This document shows, piece after piece, positions 54,462-64,000 of a stretch of 64,000 nucleotides of DNA. Location of the stretch: assembly GCF_005886105.2 (NCBI RefSeq), contig NZ_PNCO02000001.1, positions 1,237,001 through 1,301,000 of the forward strand, written 5' to 3'. Every line of letters begins with the position of its first letter. Position 1 is the first letter of the stretch. The translations under genes and the position numbers were made by a program. Below the pieces are notes generated by a model. The model was not told the origin of the DNA. It ran no database searches and saw only the letters and a program-made list of their open reading frames with translations. The DNA comes from Pseudoalteromonas galatheae (GTDB lineage Bacteria; Pseudomonadota; Gammaproteobacteria; Enterobacterales; Alteromonadaceae).

Positions 54462-54479
54462 AGAGTACATGTGTACGCT
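54462..54479. promoter_or_regulatory. FabR-like palindrome upstream of fabB
   Basis: AGAGTACATGTGTACGCT is nearly palindromic (one mismatch) and resembles the FabR operator of enterobacteria (AGCGTACA-N2-TGT-CGCT type). It is 73 bases upstream of fabB. Just downstream, AAAGCTGACCACTT (54482-54495) weakly resembles a FadR site, and TATACT (54513-54518) may be the -10 box. Confidence 0.55.
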
Positions 54480-54552
54480 GGAAAGCTGACCACTTGGCGC
54501 TAAAAATCAGCGTATACTACGCATAATTTGTAATATCGAAGGGAATAAACCC

Positions 54553-55767
54553 ATGAGAAGAGCCGTTATTACGGGGATCGGTGTTGTTTCGAGCATCGGC
54601 AACAACAAGCAAGAAGTTTTAGAGTCATTAAAAGCAGGTAAGAGCGGTATTGCTTTTAACCAAGAATTTGCAGACTACAACCTACGTAGCCAAGTGTCTG
54701 GTAAAATAGATATCGACGTAAAATCTCTCGTTGACCGTAAGGCACATCGTTTTATGGGGGACGCGGCAGCGTTTTCTTATATTTCGATGGCGCAAGCAAT
54801 AGAAGATTCAGGGCTATCAGAAGAGCAAGTATCGAACGAACGCACAGGCCTTATCGTAGGTTCTGGTGGTGGTTCGTCTAAATACCAAGTTGAAGCCGCT
54901 GATATTCTGCGCGAAAAAGGCGTTAAACGTGTTGGACCTTATATGGTTCCGCGTACCATGGCAAGCACGACTTCTGCGTGTTTGGCGACACCATTTAAAA
55001 TTAAAGGTGTAAACTATTCAATCAGCTCTGCATGTGCAACATCAGCACACTGTATTGGCAATGCAGTTGAACAAATTCAACTAGGCAAGCAAGATGTTAT
55101 TTTTGCTGGTGGTGGTGAAGAGCTTCACTGGACATTGGCGATGGAATTCGATGCCATGGGGGCGTTGTCAACCAAGTACAATGAAACGCCTGAGCGCGCA
55201 TCACGTACGTATGATGCGAATCGTGATGGTTTCGTCATCTCTGGCGGTGGCGGTATTGTGGTAGTTGAAGAGCTAGAACACGCACTTGCTCGCGGCGCGC
55301 ACATTTATGCTGAAATCGTTGGCTATGGTGCTACATCAGATGGTTACGACATGGTAGCACCATCAGGAGAAGGCGCTGTACGTTGTATGAAGCAAGCGAT
55401 GCAAGGCCTTGATGCACCAATTGACTACCTAAATACGCACGGTACTTCAACACCAGTTGGTGACGTGAAAGAGTTAGGTGCCATTCAAGAATTGTTTGGT
55501 GATAATTCCCCAGCTATTAGTGCAACTAAAGCAATGACTGGCCACGCACTCGGTGCGGCTGGCGTGCATGAAGCGATTTACTCTTTGCTGATGCTAGATA
55601 ATGACTTTATCGCACCATCAATTAATATTGATGAACTGGACGAACAAGCGCAAGGTTTAGACATTGTAACGGAGCGTCGTGATGGACTGCTTAATACCGT
55701 GATGTCCAACAGCTTTGGCTTTGGTGGTACTAACGCAACGCTTGTGATGCAAAAGTACAAAGGTTAA
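54553..55767 (+). CDS. fabB: 3-oxoacyl-ACP synthase I FabB
   Basis: A 404-aa beta-ketoacyl-ACP synthase that elongates fatty acids and is needed for unsaturated chains. The catalytic Cys-His-His triad is C161 (SSACATSAH), H296 (NTHGTSTP) and H331 ([10 protein letters not shown]). The length matches E. coli FabB (406). It starts at ATG 54553 with an AAGGGA site. A FabR-like site lies upstream; two hairpins follow, one including the stop codon. Confidence 0.95.
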   Translation: MRRAVITGIGVVSSIGNNKQEVLESLKAGKSGIAFNQEFADYNLRSQVSGKIDIDVKSLVDRKAHRFMGDAAAFSYISMAQAIEDSGLSEEQVSNERTGLIVGSGGGSSKYQVEAADILREKGVKRVGPYMVPRTMASTTSACLATPFKIKGVNYSISSACATSAHCIGNAVEQIQLGKQDVIFAGGGEELHWTLAMEFDAMGALSTKYNETPERASRTYDANRDGFVISGGGGIVVVEELEHALARGAHIYAEIVGYGATSDGYDMVAPSGEGAVRCMKQAMQGLDAPIDYLNTHGTSTPVGDVKELGAIQELFGDNSPAISATKAMTGHALGAAGVHEAIYSLLMLDNDFIAPSINIDELDEQAQGLDIVTERRDGLLNTVMSNSFGFGGTNATLVMQKYKG

Positions 55768-55785
55768 GCGCTTTACGCTTAACCT
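55761..55785 (+). terminator. Hairpin spanning the fabB stop codon
   Basis: Arms AGGTTAAGCG and CGCTTAACCT form a 10-bp stem; the fabB TAA (55765-55767) is inside the left arm. It lacks a T-run and may protect the mRNA 3' end. Confidence 0.5.
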
Positions 55786-55799
55786 TCATATCAAACACA

Positions 55800-55827
55800 A
55801 AAAAGCAGGCTAAGCCTGCTTTTTTTC
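55800..55827. terminator. Bidirectional terminator between fabB and smpB
   Basis: AAAAAGCAGGC and GCCTGCTTTTT with loop TAA give a strong stem with A and T tails on both sides, serving the convergent genes. Confidence 0.88.
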
Positions 55828-55841
55828 GTTCTGTTTGTATA

Positions 55842-56324
55842 TTAACGTACATTGTGCTTCATTAAACGCTCTTTATCACGAGACCAATCACGGTCTTTAA
55901 TATCAGCACGTTTATCGTGTTGCTTTTTACCCTTCGCAAGATAGAACTCGAGTTTTACCCAGCACTTTTTCCAGTACATTGCTGTGGCAATCAGAGAATA
56001 ACCATCACGTTCGGTTGCACCGATAAGACGTGAGATTTCACGTTTATTTAGTAGCAGTTTACGATAACGAAGCGGATCGCATATCACATGTGTTGACGCA
56101 CTATTTAGTGGCTGAATTTGACTGGCCAATAAATAGGCTTCGCCGTTTTTGATATGGATGTAAGTATCTGAGATATTGACTTTACCGGCGCGGATACTTT
56201 TTACTTCCCAGCCTTGTAACTCGATACCTGCTTCGAACTTTTCATGTAGTGAATACTCATGACGCGCTTTTTTATTTAGCGCTATGGTATTGCTATTTGA
56301 TTTACTTGAATTTTTCTTTGCCAT
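55842..56324 (-). CDS. smpB: SsrA-binding protein SmpB
   Basis: A 160-aa trans-translation factor that delivers tmRNA to stalled ribosomes. Family signatures are [47 protein letters not shown] strands, and the basic C-terminal tail [21 protein letters not shown]. No ssrA gene is in the window. It is divergent from ratA-ratB, the order also seen in E. coli. Confidence 0.96.
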   Translation of the reverse strand: MAKKNSSKSNSNTIALNKKARHEYSLHEKFEAGIELQGWEVKSIRAGKVNISDTYIHIKNGEAYLLASQIQPLNSASTHVICDPLRYRKLLLNKREISRLIGATERDGYSLIATAMYWKKCWVKLEFYLAKGKKQHDKRADIKDRDWSRDKERLMKHNVR

Positions 56325-56465
56325 AATGGCTTAGTCTACCTATAAATCTTGTTTTAAGACAGCGCTTTTTCATTAATATGACGTATTTTTACTTAGTCAG
56401 TGGCTGCAAACAAGATAAATCTGCAAAACCTTGGTAAAATCCTCGTATTAAGATTTGGAGTGTCT

Positions 56466-56900
56466 ATGCCACAGATAGAAAAAAGTGCTTTGGTGATGTA
56501 TAGCACCAAGGAAATGTTTGAATTGGTCAATGATGTTGACGCTTATCCCGCATTTCTACCACATTGCTCGGATGCAAAAGTGCTCAGTAGTGATGATGAA
56601 GGGATGACCGCGAGTCTAGAAATTTCGAAAGCCGGCCTAAAAAAGTGGTTTACCACAAAAAATGAATTTGACGGTAATCGAGTAAAAATGTGTCTAGTAG
56701 ATGGACCATTTAAGTCTTTAAATGGTTATTGGGAATTTACCGCGCTTGATGAACAGGCTTGTAAGGTGAGTTTAAAATTAGAGTTTGAATTCGCGAGCAG
56801 ATTAATTGAGATGGCGTTTGGTAAGCTATTCAATGAAGTGGCCAAGAATATGGTGTCTGCGTTTACCCAGCGAGCCAAAGTTGTTTACGGAGTGAGATGA
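56466..56900 (+). CDS. ratA: Polyketide cyclase/START-like protein RatA (YfjG)
   Basis: A 144-aa START-fold protein. MPQIEKSALVMYSTKEMFELVNDVDAYPAFLPHC at the N-terminus is the family signature. In E. coli RatA was described as inhibiting 70S ribosome formation; the eukaryotic relative Coq10 binds ubiquinone, so a respiratory role is also discussed. I chose ATG 56466 with a TGGAG site 6 bases upstream; the frame is open 22 codons earlier. It overlaps ratB by ATGA. Confidence 0.92.
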   Translation: MPQIEKSALVMYSTKEMFELVNDVDAYPAFLPHCSDAKVLSSDDEGMTASLEISKAGLKKWFTTKNEFDGNRVKMCLVDGPFKSLNGYWEFTALDEQACKVSLKLEFEFASRLIEMAFGKLFNEVAKNMVSAFTQRAKVVYGVR

Positions 56901-57235
56901 TGATAAAGGTTGAAGTGGTATTTGCATTGCCTGATAGCGCGACGTCTTTGTCGGTTGATGTGCCTGAGGGAACGTCAGCTGAGCAAGCGGTATTGCAATC
57001 AGGGATATTAGAAAGATGCCCTGAAATCGATGCGAATGATTTGACGCTTGGGATTTGGAATCGCACAGTAAAATTACATCAAGTAGTGAGTGATGGTGAT
57101 AGAATCGAAATCTATCGTCCACTAATTGCTGACCCGAAAGAGGCGCGTAGACGCCGTGCGGAAAAAGCAAAGGAAGAAGGTCGTGCAAGCAAAGTTACTG
57201 GTGGGCGACCTGTCTCTTTAGGAGGCAAGGAATAA
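56897..57235 (+). CDS. ratB: RnfH/RatB family ubiquitin-fold protein
   Basis: A 112-aa protein of the RnfH/UPF0125 family with VEVVFALPDSATSLSVDVPEGTSAEQAVLQSG and IYRPLIADPKEARRRRAEKAK. The fold is ubiquitin-like and its role is unclear. It is translationally coupled to ratA by the ATGA overlap, with a second ATG one codon later. This pair next to smpB and bamE is conserved in gammaproteobacteria. Confidence 0.92.
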   Translation: MMIKVEVVFALPDSATSLSVDVPEGTSAEQAVLQSGILERCPEIDANDLTLGIWNRTVKLHQVVSDGDRIEIYRPLIADPKEARRRRAEKAKEEGRASKVTGGRPVSLGGKE

Positions 57236-57264
57236 TTAACCTGAACTTCGGATAGTTAATGCCT

Positions 57265-57366
57265 TTCTAGCAGCCAGTTTTTGCGCTAACTGCGTTGAAT
57301 TCACTTCCAATAGCCAACTATTGGTGCGTAAATTCGCCTTGTTATCCCTAAAACTCTCTGGCTAGA
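57265..57366. repeat. About 100-bp inverted-terminus repeat element
   Basis: A stretch with imperfect terminal inverted repeats (TCTAGCAGCCAGTTTT at the left against the complement of AAAACTCTCTGGCTAGA at the right) and an internal hairpin CCAATAG/CTATTGG. It has the look of a small miniature element or intergenic palindromic repeat; only one copy is in this window. Confidence 0.5.
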
Positions 57367-57493
57367 TAAGGGTATAATTTAATGTGGTATTAAAAACAAT
57401 GATTTAGCCCATTCCTTATCCAAACCTCAGGCTAATTAAAAAAGGGGAAAGACTTTCCCCTTTGACTACGAAATAATGTGTGCCCTTTGGCCT

Positions 57494-57853
57494 CTATGAG
57501 TCTAAAGGGGTGTTAAATTCTTCAGGTTCTTCGAAGTCGCCGCTCACGCGAACTAGTTTGTCATTCTCGAAATAAACGCTAAATGATTTGCGAACCTCTG
57601 ACTCTCTATCAATATTAAATACGTACTGGTAATGCCAGACATTGTTGTTAAAAGTGTCTTTTGCAAGCGGTGTACCTAGTACATATAGCACTTGCTCTCT
57701 GGTCATTTGGACGCGAAGCTTATCTACATCTGACTGCTCTAAGAAATTACCTTGTGGCACGTTGATGCGATAAATCCAGCTTGAACAGCCAGACATAAAC
57801 ACCGTCATAACTACAGCACTGAGCCAAACAGAAAGGGTTTTATTAGACAGCAT
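57494..57853 (-). CDS. bamE: Outer-membrane assembly lipoprotein BamE
   Basis: A 119-aa SmpA/OmlA lipoprotein, part of the BAM complex that inserts outer-membrane proteins. The lipobox is FMSGC (Cys near residue 23), followed by YRINVPQGNFLEQSDVDKLRVQMTREQVLYVLGTPL, the family hallmark. I chose ATG 57851-57853, which gives a normal signal peptide and a length close to E. coli BamE (113); the frame is open 16 codons further upstream. Confidence 0.93.
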   Translation of the reverse strand: MLSNKTLSVWLSAVVMTVFMSGCSSWIYRINVPQGNFLEQSDVDKLRVQMTREQVLYVLGTPLAKDTFNNNVWHYQYVFNIDRESEVRKSFSVYFENDKLVRVSGDFEEPEEFNTPLDS

Positions 57854-58022
57854 GAAATTGTGTATCCTTATTATCAGTTGTTTGCATGATACCGATTGCA
57901 CAGAGAAGGTAAAGTCTCTTAGCGGAATTGGACTGCACTAAGTGTAAAAAGTTCGTACATAAGTTGCAATAGTCATCAAGTGCAACATAAATCGTTGATA
58001 AGATCTTGAGGAGAACCAAGTA

Positions 58023-58367
58023 GTGCTAGGAAAAATATTACTTAGCGAGCCCAATAAATCCGAGCACCAAGTTACTTGGAGCTTATATATCCTAGAAACG
58101 CGCTTTGGTCATTGGTATACAGGAATAACAACTAATGTAGAGCGGCGTTTACAGCAGCATCAGGCAGGGAAAGGGGCAAAGAATTTAAAGGGGAAAGGGC
58201 CTTTGACATTAAAATACCAATATCCAGTCGGTTCTAAATCTCAAGCTGCAAAACTCGAGTGGCATATAAAGCAGCTGACAAAAGCACAAAAAATTCAGCT
58301 CGTAGAGTCAAGTGGTGAGCGAGTTAACGACAAAATAAAGTCACTGATGAGATTTACCCCTGCTTGA
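58023..58367 (+). CDS. GIY-YIG domain protein (UPF0213/YhbQ family)
   Basis: A 114-aa protein with a GIY-YIG nuclease-like domain: [43 protein letters not shown]. It starts at GTG 58023 with a GAGGAGA site 8 bases upstream. Its 3' end overlaps the convergent M28 peptidase gene by 73 bases. Family members are associated with DNA repair or nucleic-acid processing. Confidence 0.85.
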   Translation: MLGKILLSEPNKSEHQVTWSLYILETRFGHWYTGITTNVERRLQQHQAGKGAKNLKGKGPLTLKYQYPVGSKSQAAKLEWHIKQLTKAQKIQLVESSGERVNDKIKSLMRFTPA

Positions 58368-59230
58368 TACTTATTTAAATCCATATTCTCTAGTGTATCT
58401 CTCGTCGTGTGATGATGTTTGTCTTCACCCATACCGAAATAAATATAAGGGATCCCTTGGCGATAAAAGGCGTAGTGGTCGCTCGCTTTATGCCAATCAA
58501 TTCTTGGATTATTTGTATAGCGCTCAATTTGTCGTTGTGATGATACTACAGTCAATTTGATTTGAGATTGGACCTTGTTCTGGAGCTCTGCTTTATACTC
58601 CTTAAAACCCGGTGAAAACAACGCAAATAAACGGTTGTTGTTATTTATCCCTAACATATCTAAATTGATATTGAGTTCAACTTCCTGATTAAGGTGTTTG
58701 GCATAGTATTTTGCACCATGCAAGCCGCGCTCTTCAGCATCGGTTGCGACAAACAATATATCACGAGCGCGATTTGTTTTACTGAGTTGCCTAGCCATGT
58801 GCAACATCGCAGCAACGCCAGATGCATTATCATTGGCACCTGGGTAATGTTTCTGCCCTGTGGTTCCTAAATGGTCGTAATGCGCACTGATAACAATGGC
58901 CTTGTCACAACGAGGTTGAGTACAAGGCAAAGTCGCAGTGACGTTATGACCGATATCTTTACTAAAAATACCAGCTCTAAAGGTAAAATGCTGATAGCTT
59001 GGATTTCCACCTAAACGCTCAAAAGCATCAAAAATATACTGAGCACTGATATTGGGTGACTGAGCACCACTCTTACGCCCTTGGTGATTGATGCTCGTAA
59101 GTGTTTGTAAATCTCGCACCAATATATTATCAACATGAGCAATACTTGAATGTTGCGCCTGCGCCACTGCATTCGTGGTACATATTGCGGTCAGCATCAT
59201 GCCGAATAGTTTGAAGTAGAGATTCTTCAT
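58295..59230 (-). CDS. M28-family zinc aminopeptidase, exported
   Basis: A 311-aa exported peptidase. A signal peptide (1-24, cleaving after AVAQA) precedes an M28 domain with the zinc ligands in [33 protein letters not shown] and [17 protein letters not shown]. It probably trims N-terminal residues of extracytoplasmic peptides. It lies 8 bases behind the TPR lipoprotein gene in one operon, and its 3' end overlaps the convergent GIY-YIG gene. Confidence 0.88.
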   Translation of the reverse strand: MKNLYFKLFGMMLTAICTTNAVAQAQHSSIAHVDNILVRDLQTLTSINHQGRKSGAQSPNISAQYIFDAFERLGGNPSYQHFTFRAGIFSKDIGHNVTATLPCTQPRCDKAIVISAHYDHLGTTGQKHYPGANDNASGVAAMLHMARQLSKTNRARDILFVATDAEERGLHGAKYYAKHLNQEVELNINLDMLGINNNNRLFALFSPGFKEYKAELQNKVQSQIKLTVVSSQRQIERYTNNPRIDWHKASDHYAFYRQGIPYIYFGMGEDKHHHTTRDTLENMDLNKYQAGVNLISDFILSLTRSPLDSTS

Positions 59231-59238
59231 TCTTATTG

Positions 59239-60438
59239 TTATCTCTCATCGTTGGCTATGGAATTTAACTGGTTGCTTGCAACACTTTTCAATAAGGCAA
59301 GTTTACCTTCGTAGCGCGCTTTATCGTGTTCAAAGACAGATATTTTGTATGCCTTGTTGAGGTAATACTCTGCTTTTTCTCTATCGCCTTGTTCATAAGC
59401 GACCTTTGCTAATCCAAAGTAGCTACCATGAATGTTGCGATCAAGTTGATTAGCTTTTTGATAAAAGTGCTTGGCACGAGCTAGGTTTCCACTTTTAAAC
59501 GCTTCGTTACCCAACACTAGCATGTAATAGGGGTTGTTCTTCCTTAAGTTGTGAATATTGGCTTCAATCATTTCTGCCTCACGGTCACGTTCAGTGAGAT
59601 AGTAAAGTTTTGCAAGGTTACCAAGGGCGTTTCGGTTGTCGTGATTAATGGCGAGTGCTTGATTGTAGGCTCGTTCGGCGAGCTCATATTGTTCAGTGAT
59701 GCGATATAGGATCCCAAGGTTTCCCCAGGCACCGTCGTGGTAGGGATCACTTTCAATAGCTGCCTTATAATAGCTGTAAGCCAAGTCAAGGTTGCCGTTA
59801 ATCATTCCCATAGCACCTTTGTTGTTATAAAACATAGATAAGATGGTGTTTGTATCTATCGCTGATGTACTAAATTGTTGTGCTCGGCTATTGGGATCGA
59901 AGTCGACAGTGACTGAAGTCGGTTTCACATAGAGTGTTTTTATCGCATTTTTTGTGTTGTCTACTTCGAAGATTTTGATGTTTACGTGACCTGTGAGCAA
60001 ACTATAACCTTGGCTCTCATCCCAATATTCAGGTATATGGACTCGTTGAAATTGGGTACGTAAGCCAAGTTGTTTCGCGATTGCATGGGTCAATATGGAC
60101 AGGGATAAGCAGTTGGCATTCATGTCTCTAAAAGTTTGGTTTGCAGTCAGATTTGCACCTGATAGATAAGAAAGAGAATCATCGCCACTACTTACTAAAA
60201 ACTCCATCAACATTTTAGCGCGCTTAATCCCAATTTCATCGTTATGAAAATAGTGAGCGAGTTTCGCTTTTATTTGATTATTTAGCTGAAAAACCTCTGA
60301 GTATGACTCTACAGGCTGAATATTAAATTGATGCTCCGATTGGAGAATGGATGTGTCTATTGTCGCTTTGGGAGTGCTATTACAGGCACTAAGCAAAACA
60401 CTAAGCACAATAATAGAGAACTGAATTACTATCTTCAT
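59239..60438 (-). CDS. TPR-repeat lipoprotein
   Basis: A 399-aa lipoprotein with lipobox LSAC (Cys19) and a C-terminal array of tetratricopeptide repeats (about 205-385; GAWGNLGILYRITEQYELAERAYNQAL and similar). The N-terminal part (about 85-190, NCLSLSILTHAIAKQLGLRTQFQRV) resembles transglutaminase-like domains, with a Cys and a His that could be catalytic. It precedes the M28 peptidase gene in an operon. The function is unknown. Confidence 0.75.
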   Translation of the reverse strand: MKIVIQFSIIVLSVLLSACNSTPKATIDTSILQSEHQFNIQPVESYSEVFQLNNQIKAKLAHYFHNDEIGIKRAKMLMEFLVSSGDDSLSYLSGANLTANQTFRDMNANCLSLSILTHAIAKQLGLRTQFQRVHIPEYWDESQGYSLLTGHVNIKIFEVDNTKNAIKTLYVKPTSVTVDFDPNSRAQQFSTSAIDTNTILSMFYNNKGAMGMINGNLDLAYSYYKAAIESDPYHDGAWGNLGILYRITEQYELAERAYNQALAINHDNRNALGNLAKLYYLTERDREAEMIEANIHNLRKNNPYYMLVLGNEAFKSGNLARAKHFYQKANQLDRNIHGSYFGLAKVAYEQGDREKAEYYLNKAYKISVFEHDKARYEGKLALLKSVASNQLNSIANDER

Positions 60439-60636
60439 ACTACCTCCAGATTGGGCGTGAGGCTGATTTTTAATTATCGTGTAATTGCTTACCTATAGCC
60501 CTTGCTATTATTGAATTTAGACTATAATTGCAAAATTTGCGCGGTGTGATTGTTACACCATGTAACAAAGAGGAAATTTGAGAGGCTAAGCCTACAGACA
60601 AAGCGTGTAGGCTTACTTTAGGTTTGAAAATAGGGT

Positions 60637-62538
60637 TTAAAAGCTCGCGACGAGATCATCAAGCGTTTTGGCGGATGCTGCAAGACGCTGAATTGCTTGT
60701 TCCGTGTCAAGTTGCTCGTTCATCACCGCATCGCTTATTTCACTGATCTGTTCGATATTACGGCCAACGTCCGCGACGACATTACTTTGTTCTTCGGTCG
60801 CCGTTGCGATAAGCGCAGTCATATCATTTATTTGATTTGCGGTTTCTGAAATTTCCAACATTAACTCCACTGACGATTGCATCGTTTGAACACTTTGCTC
60901 TGCTTGTTCACTAGATTGTTGGATTTGGTTTACGACAGCATCAGACACCTGAGTTAATTCAGATATCGTTGCTTGGATCTCGTCGGTAGATTGTGATGTA
61001 CGGCTTGCAAGTGCTCTAACTTCATCTGCAACGACGGCAAACCCGCGACCATGCTCGCCCGCACGTGCAGATTCAATTGCGGCATTAAGTGCAAGTAAGT
61101 TGGTTTGCTCAGAAATGCCTCTGATCACATCAACGATGTTGGCGATGGACTGTGTTTTTTCGGCCAACGTAGCGACTTGACCCGCCATATTTTCGATGTC
61201 ACCAGCAAGTAAGTGAAGTGTTTCTTGGCTTTCTTGTACACCTTGGCGGCTGCGTTTGGTTGACGCTTTACTTTCTTCTGTCAGTTTTGCCGTGTTGGTC
61301 GCGCTGCTCGCTATCTCTTGTACTGTCGCCCCCATTTCATTGATCGCCGCGGCAACAGACATAGTTTGAGACTTTTGTTCGTCCAGAGACTGAGAGTTTT
61401 GCTGGCTCTGTTTAAACACGGCTTCGCTCGTCACACGAATTGAGCGGCTCTCTTCTGCAACCATGTGGATAGCTTCTTCGATCTTAGTCATAAACTGGTT
61501 AAAGCCGCCAGCTAAAGCATGAAGTTCAGGTTGTGCTGAGTCTGGCAAACGGTAATTGAGTTTTGCATCGCCGCTGCCAAGCTGCTCAAATAAATCTGCC
61601 ATCTTTTTAAGTGGCGCGCTTAAGTTCTTAGCCAGTAGCATACTAAAAAAGCTTGCCACTAGCGCAATCACTAGCGAAAAACCAATGATTTGCCATTGCA
61701 GGGAAGTGATCCCACTATTGATTTCACTGGTTGGTACTTGGGCAATAACAAGCAAGTCTGTGTTTGGAATTGGGCTCGCTGCAACTAAATTAGTTTCGCC
61801 GTTCACTTCCAACTCTTTAACGATAAACCCACGTGTTGAGCTAAAATCGTGACTATGCTGGCCATAAAAGTCTTCAATCGAGGACTTTGCGACTTTGCTT
61901 GCATCTGGGTGCAATTGCACCGTACCTTGCCTATTAATGACGAAAACAAAGCCACTTTGCTCGATTTTCATATTAGCAAGCATCGCCTGCATATCATCAA
62001 TACTTTTCGCAAGCCCAGCCAAACCAATCCCATTTAATTGTTGGTGATTGACAAACATTTTTACGTCGCCCGGCGCTTCTTGGTAGATACTAATCGAGTA
62101 TGCCGAGCCACTATTCGTGAAACCGAAAAACCAACCATCTTGCTCTTGATTTAATACTCTTAAAAAGCCGTTTTGATTCCAATATTGATTGGTTTCGCGG
62201 TTAGCCCAAGAAGCCGTAACTAAGTCATACTGCGCCGCAATACGCTTGAGTTCGTTGACAAGAAGTTTTTCGTCCAAAGTATTTTGCTTGGCACTTTGGG
62301 TGATTAATACATTGCTTGAAAGCTGCTCGGCTGCATTTTTCAAAGTGTCTATCTGCTTGCTTAATGATTTATTGATGCTTTCTATCTTGCTTGGCAATTC
62401 AGACTGCATCATGCGTTCATTAATGAGCGTTTTGGCGCTGTAAAGCGAGGTAAACCCGATTAAACAAGCGACAGCAATCGCAATGAGACTACCTAAGAGG
62501 GTAATTCTTTGAGTAATTGTTAAACCTGTGTTTTGCAT
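60637..62538 (-). CDS. Methyl-accepting chemotaxis protein with Cache sensor
   Basis: A 633-aa chemoreceptor. Two membrane helices (about 13-33 and 285-306) flank a periplasmic Cache-type sensor (about 35-280); then a HAMP region (about 307-360) and a long signalling coiled coil (about 370-630) with the tip sequence [37 protein letters not shown]. It signals to CheA/CheW; the ligand is unknown. It stands alone behind ilvC. Confidence 0.92.
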   Translation of the reverse strand: MQNTGLTITQRITLLGSLIAIAVACLIGFTSLYSAKTLINERMMQSELPSKIESINKSLSKQIDTLKNAAEQLSSNVLITQSAKQNTLDEKLLVNELKRIAAQYDLVTASWANRETNQYWNQNGFLRVLNQEQDGWFFGFTNSGSAYSISIYQEAPGDVKMFVNHQQLNGIGLAGLAKSIDDMQAMLANMKIEQSGFVFVINRQGTVQLHPDASKVAKSSIEDFYGQHSHDFSSTRGFIVKELEVNGETNLVAASPIPNTDLLVIAQVPTSEINSGITSLQWQIIGFSLVIALVASFFSMLLAKNLSAPLKKMADLFEQLGSGDAKLNYRLPDSAQPELHALAGGFNQFMTKIEEAIHMVAEESRSIRVTSEAVFKQSQQNSQSLDEQKSQTMSVAAAINEMGATVQEIASSATNTAKLTEESKASTKRSRQGVQESQETLHLLAGDIENMAGQVATLAEKTQSIANIVDVIRGISEQTNLLALNAAIESARAGEHGRGFAVVADEVRALASRTSQSTDEIQATISELTQVSDAVVNQIQQSSEQAEQSVQTMQSSVELMLEISETANQINDMTALIATATEEQSNVVADVGRNIEQISEISDAVMNEQLDTEQAIQRLAASAKTLDDLVASF

Positions 62539-62714
62539 TCGATCTGTGTGTGTAATCCCGTGGAACCGATTATTCTAGCATAGTAAATAACCAGCTCGGA
62601 ACAAGTAACAATCCAAGTCACAAAAAATAATTTTGTTTTATAAAATAAAGTTAATCTCAGTATTTAGTGTTAACTGTATTTGAGTTAAATGGGTGGTTAT
62701 GTTGAGAAACAGAG

Positions 62715-62752
62715 ATAAAAGGCCACGATCTCAGGGTGGAAAGTGGCCTTGG
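62715..62752 (-). terminator. Hairpin terminator after ilvC
   Basis: On the minus strand AAGGCCAC and GTGGCCTT form an 8-bp stem with a 16-base loop, followed by TTATCTCT. The rest of the gene-free DNA 62539-62714 is AT-rich and shows nothing more. Confidence 0.55.
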
Positions 62753-62807
62753 TTACTAACAAGCGAACTAGTTTGCAATATTATTGACGCAAATTTATTT
62801 CTACTTA

Positions 62808-64000
62808 CTAAACAATCTTTTTCATATCTGACATGTAACCGCGAAGGACTTCACCTATTTTTTCTACCGGATGGTTACGGATCGCACGGTTTACAGCGAT
62901 GAGTTTCTGGTTGTCAGCATAATTGTCACTGTCTAACAAACCTTCACCAATCTCACGTTTTGTTATGGATTCCATAAATGGCTTCAATAATGGTAGGCAT
63001 GCGTGATTATACAGGTAGCAACCATATTCTGCGGTGTCTGAAATCGTACGATTCATCTCGAAAAGCTTTTTGCGCGCAATGGTGTTCGCGATTAGCGGCG
63101 TTTCGTGTAGTGATTCGTAGTACGCTGATTCATCAATAATGCCAGCCGCTGTCATGGTTTCGAAAGCTAACTCTACACCGGCTTTAACCATAGCAACCAT
63201 TAAAATACCTTGGTCGAAGAAAGTCTGCTCTGAAATTTCAGCGTCAGTATTCGCTTGCTTTTCAAACGCGGTTTGTGCGGTTTCTGCGCGCCATGTAAGT
63301 AATTTATTGTCGTTTTCAGCCCAATCCGCCATCATACCTTCTGAAAATTCACCACTGATGATGTCGTCCATATGCTTGTTGTATAGCGGGCGCATAATGT
63401 CTTTTAGTTGCTCGCTCAGTTCAAATGCAAGTAACTTGGCGGGATTCGACAGTCTGTCCATCATATTGGTGATACCACCGTGTTTTAGTGCTTCAGTGAT
63501 GATTTCCCAGCCATATTGAACGAGCTTTGATGCATATCCAGGTTCAATGCCTTCTTCAACCATTTTGTCAAAGCATAGTAGCGAGCCAGTTTGCAACATA
63601 CCACATAGGATGGTTTGCTCACCCATTAGATCTGATTTTACCTCAGCAATAAATGATGATTGCAATACGCCAGCACGATGACCACCAGTTCCTGCCGCAT
63701 ATGCTTTAGCTTGCGCGAGACCTTTACCCTCAGGGTCGTTTTCAGGGTGAACAGCAATCAGCGTAGGTACACCAAAGCCGCGTTTGTATTCTTCACGTAC
63801 TTCCGTGCCCGGACATTTTGGTGCAACCATGATTACGGTGATATCTTCACGCACTTGCATCCCTTCTTCTACGATGTTGAAGCCGTGAGAGTAAGCAAGT
63901 GTTGCGCCTTTTTTCATTAACGGCATAACCGCATTTACAACAGGTGTATGTTGTTTGTCAGGCGTTAAGTTTAGTACCAAATCTGCTTCAGGAATGAGCT
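62808..64000 (-). CDS. ilvC: Ketol-acid reductoisomerase IlvC, 3' part
   Basis: The C-terminal about 397 residues of IlvC, which converts acetolactate and acetohydroxybutyrate to dihydroxy acids in valine, leucine and isoleucine synthesis. The frame is open to the right edge; the visible N-end reads [17 protein letters not shown], so about 90-100 residues including the NADPH-binding loop lie outside. [35 protein letters not shown] and the duplicated C-terminal knot domain show the long class II form of enterobacteria (491 residues in E. coli). Confidence 0.95.
   Translation of the reverse strand, partial: LIPEADLVLNLTPDKQHTPVVNAVMPLMKKGATLAYSHGFNIVEEGMQVREDITVIMVAPKCPGTEVREEYKRGFGVPTLIAVHPENDPEGKGLAQAKAYAAGTGGHRAGVLQSSFIAEVKSDLMGEQTILCGMLQTGSLLCFDKMVEEGIEPGYASKLVQYGWEIITEALKHGGITNMMDRLSNPAKLLAFELSEQLKDIMRPLYNKHMDDIISGEFSEGMMADWAENDNKLLTWRAETAQTAFEKQANTDAEISEQTFFDQGILMVAMVKAGVELAFETMTAAGIIDESAYYESLHETPLIANTIARKKLFEMNRTISDTAEYGCYLYNHACLPLLKPFMESITKREIGEGLLDSDNYADNQKLIAVNRAIRNHPVEKIGEVLRGYMSDMKKIV

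Overview
The window looks like chromosomal DNA of a marine gammaproteobacterium of the Alteromonadales, most probably Pseudoalteromonas or a close relative. This is inferred from the protein sequences and from conserved gene blocks (aspS-ruvCAB-tolQRAB-pal-cpoB-tRNA-Lys-nadA; recC-recB-recD; mnmC/fabB/smpB-ratA-ratB-bamE). No phylogenetic marker search could be run. No prophage, CRISPR array, rRNA operon or intact IS transposase was seen.

Layout. 0-7 kb: end of an AI-2E-family permease gene, a TrmK-type tRNA methyltransferase, a MarR-HlyD-DUF2955 efflux operon with a paired palindromic operator, and a divergent SLAC1/TDT transporter and LysR pair followed by a DUF417 membrane protein. 7.1-10.4 kb: ovoA-ovoB, the two dedicated enzymes of ovothiol A synthesis, separated by a strong intrinsic terminator. 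10.5-14.8 kb: SYLF lipoprotein, Bcr/CflA exporter, M48 lipoprotein protease, YgjP-like metallopeptidase and DUF72 protein. 14.9-19 kb: aspS and ruvCAB. 19-20 kb: a gene-free AT-rich stretch with a candidate unannotated small RNA on the minus strand and hairpins before tolQ. 20-24.7 kb: the complete Tol-Pal envelope operon.

24.9-26.6 kb: two identical tRNA-Lys genes with a truncated third copy between them, nadA, and tRNA-Ser(GGA). 26.6-33.1 kb: an accessory, AT-rich stretch with a 210-bp MITE-like repeat, a 451-aa orphan protein, a small membrane protein, an AraC regulator with an ABM monooxygenase, an exported zincin-like protein and two immunity-like small genes. 33.1-36.2 kb: TetR regulator and divergent Old Yellow Enzyme with two operator sites, then a diguanylate cyclase. 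36.3-45 kb: recC-recB-recD.

45-52.4 kb: an unusual fusion of a GltP-type symporter with a solute-binding domain, a divergent pair of a DUF3612 XRE regulator and a 162-aa conserved protein, a second inverted copy of the 210-bp repeat, a secreted cyanophycinase-like protease with a PPC domain, and a GNAT acetyltransferase. 52.4-58 kb: mnmC, fabB with a FabR-like operator, smpB, ratA-ratB and bamE. 58-64 kb: GIY-YIG protein, M28 peptidase, TPR lipoprotein, a chemotaxis receptor and the 3' part of ilvC.

Most of the window is housekeeping: translation, recombination and repair, envelope integrity, NAD, fatty acid and branched-chain amino acid synthesis. The points of most interest are the ovothiol pair with its internal terminator, the candidate small RNA before tolQ, the symporter/binding-protein fusion, the secreted cyanophycinase, the broken tRNA-Lys copy and several clear regulator-operator pairs.
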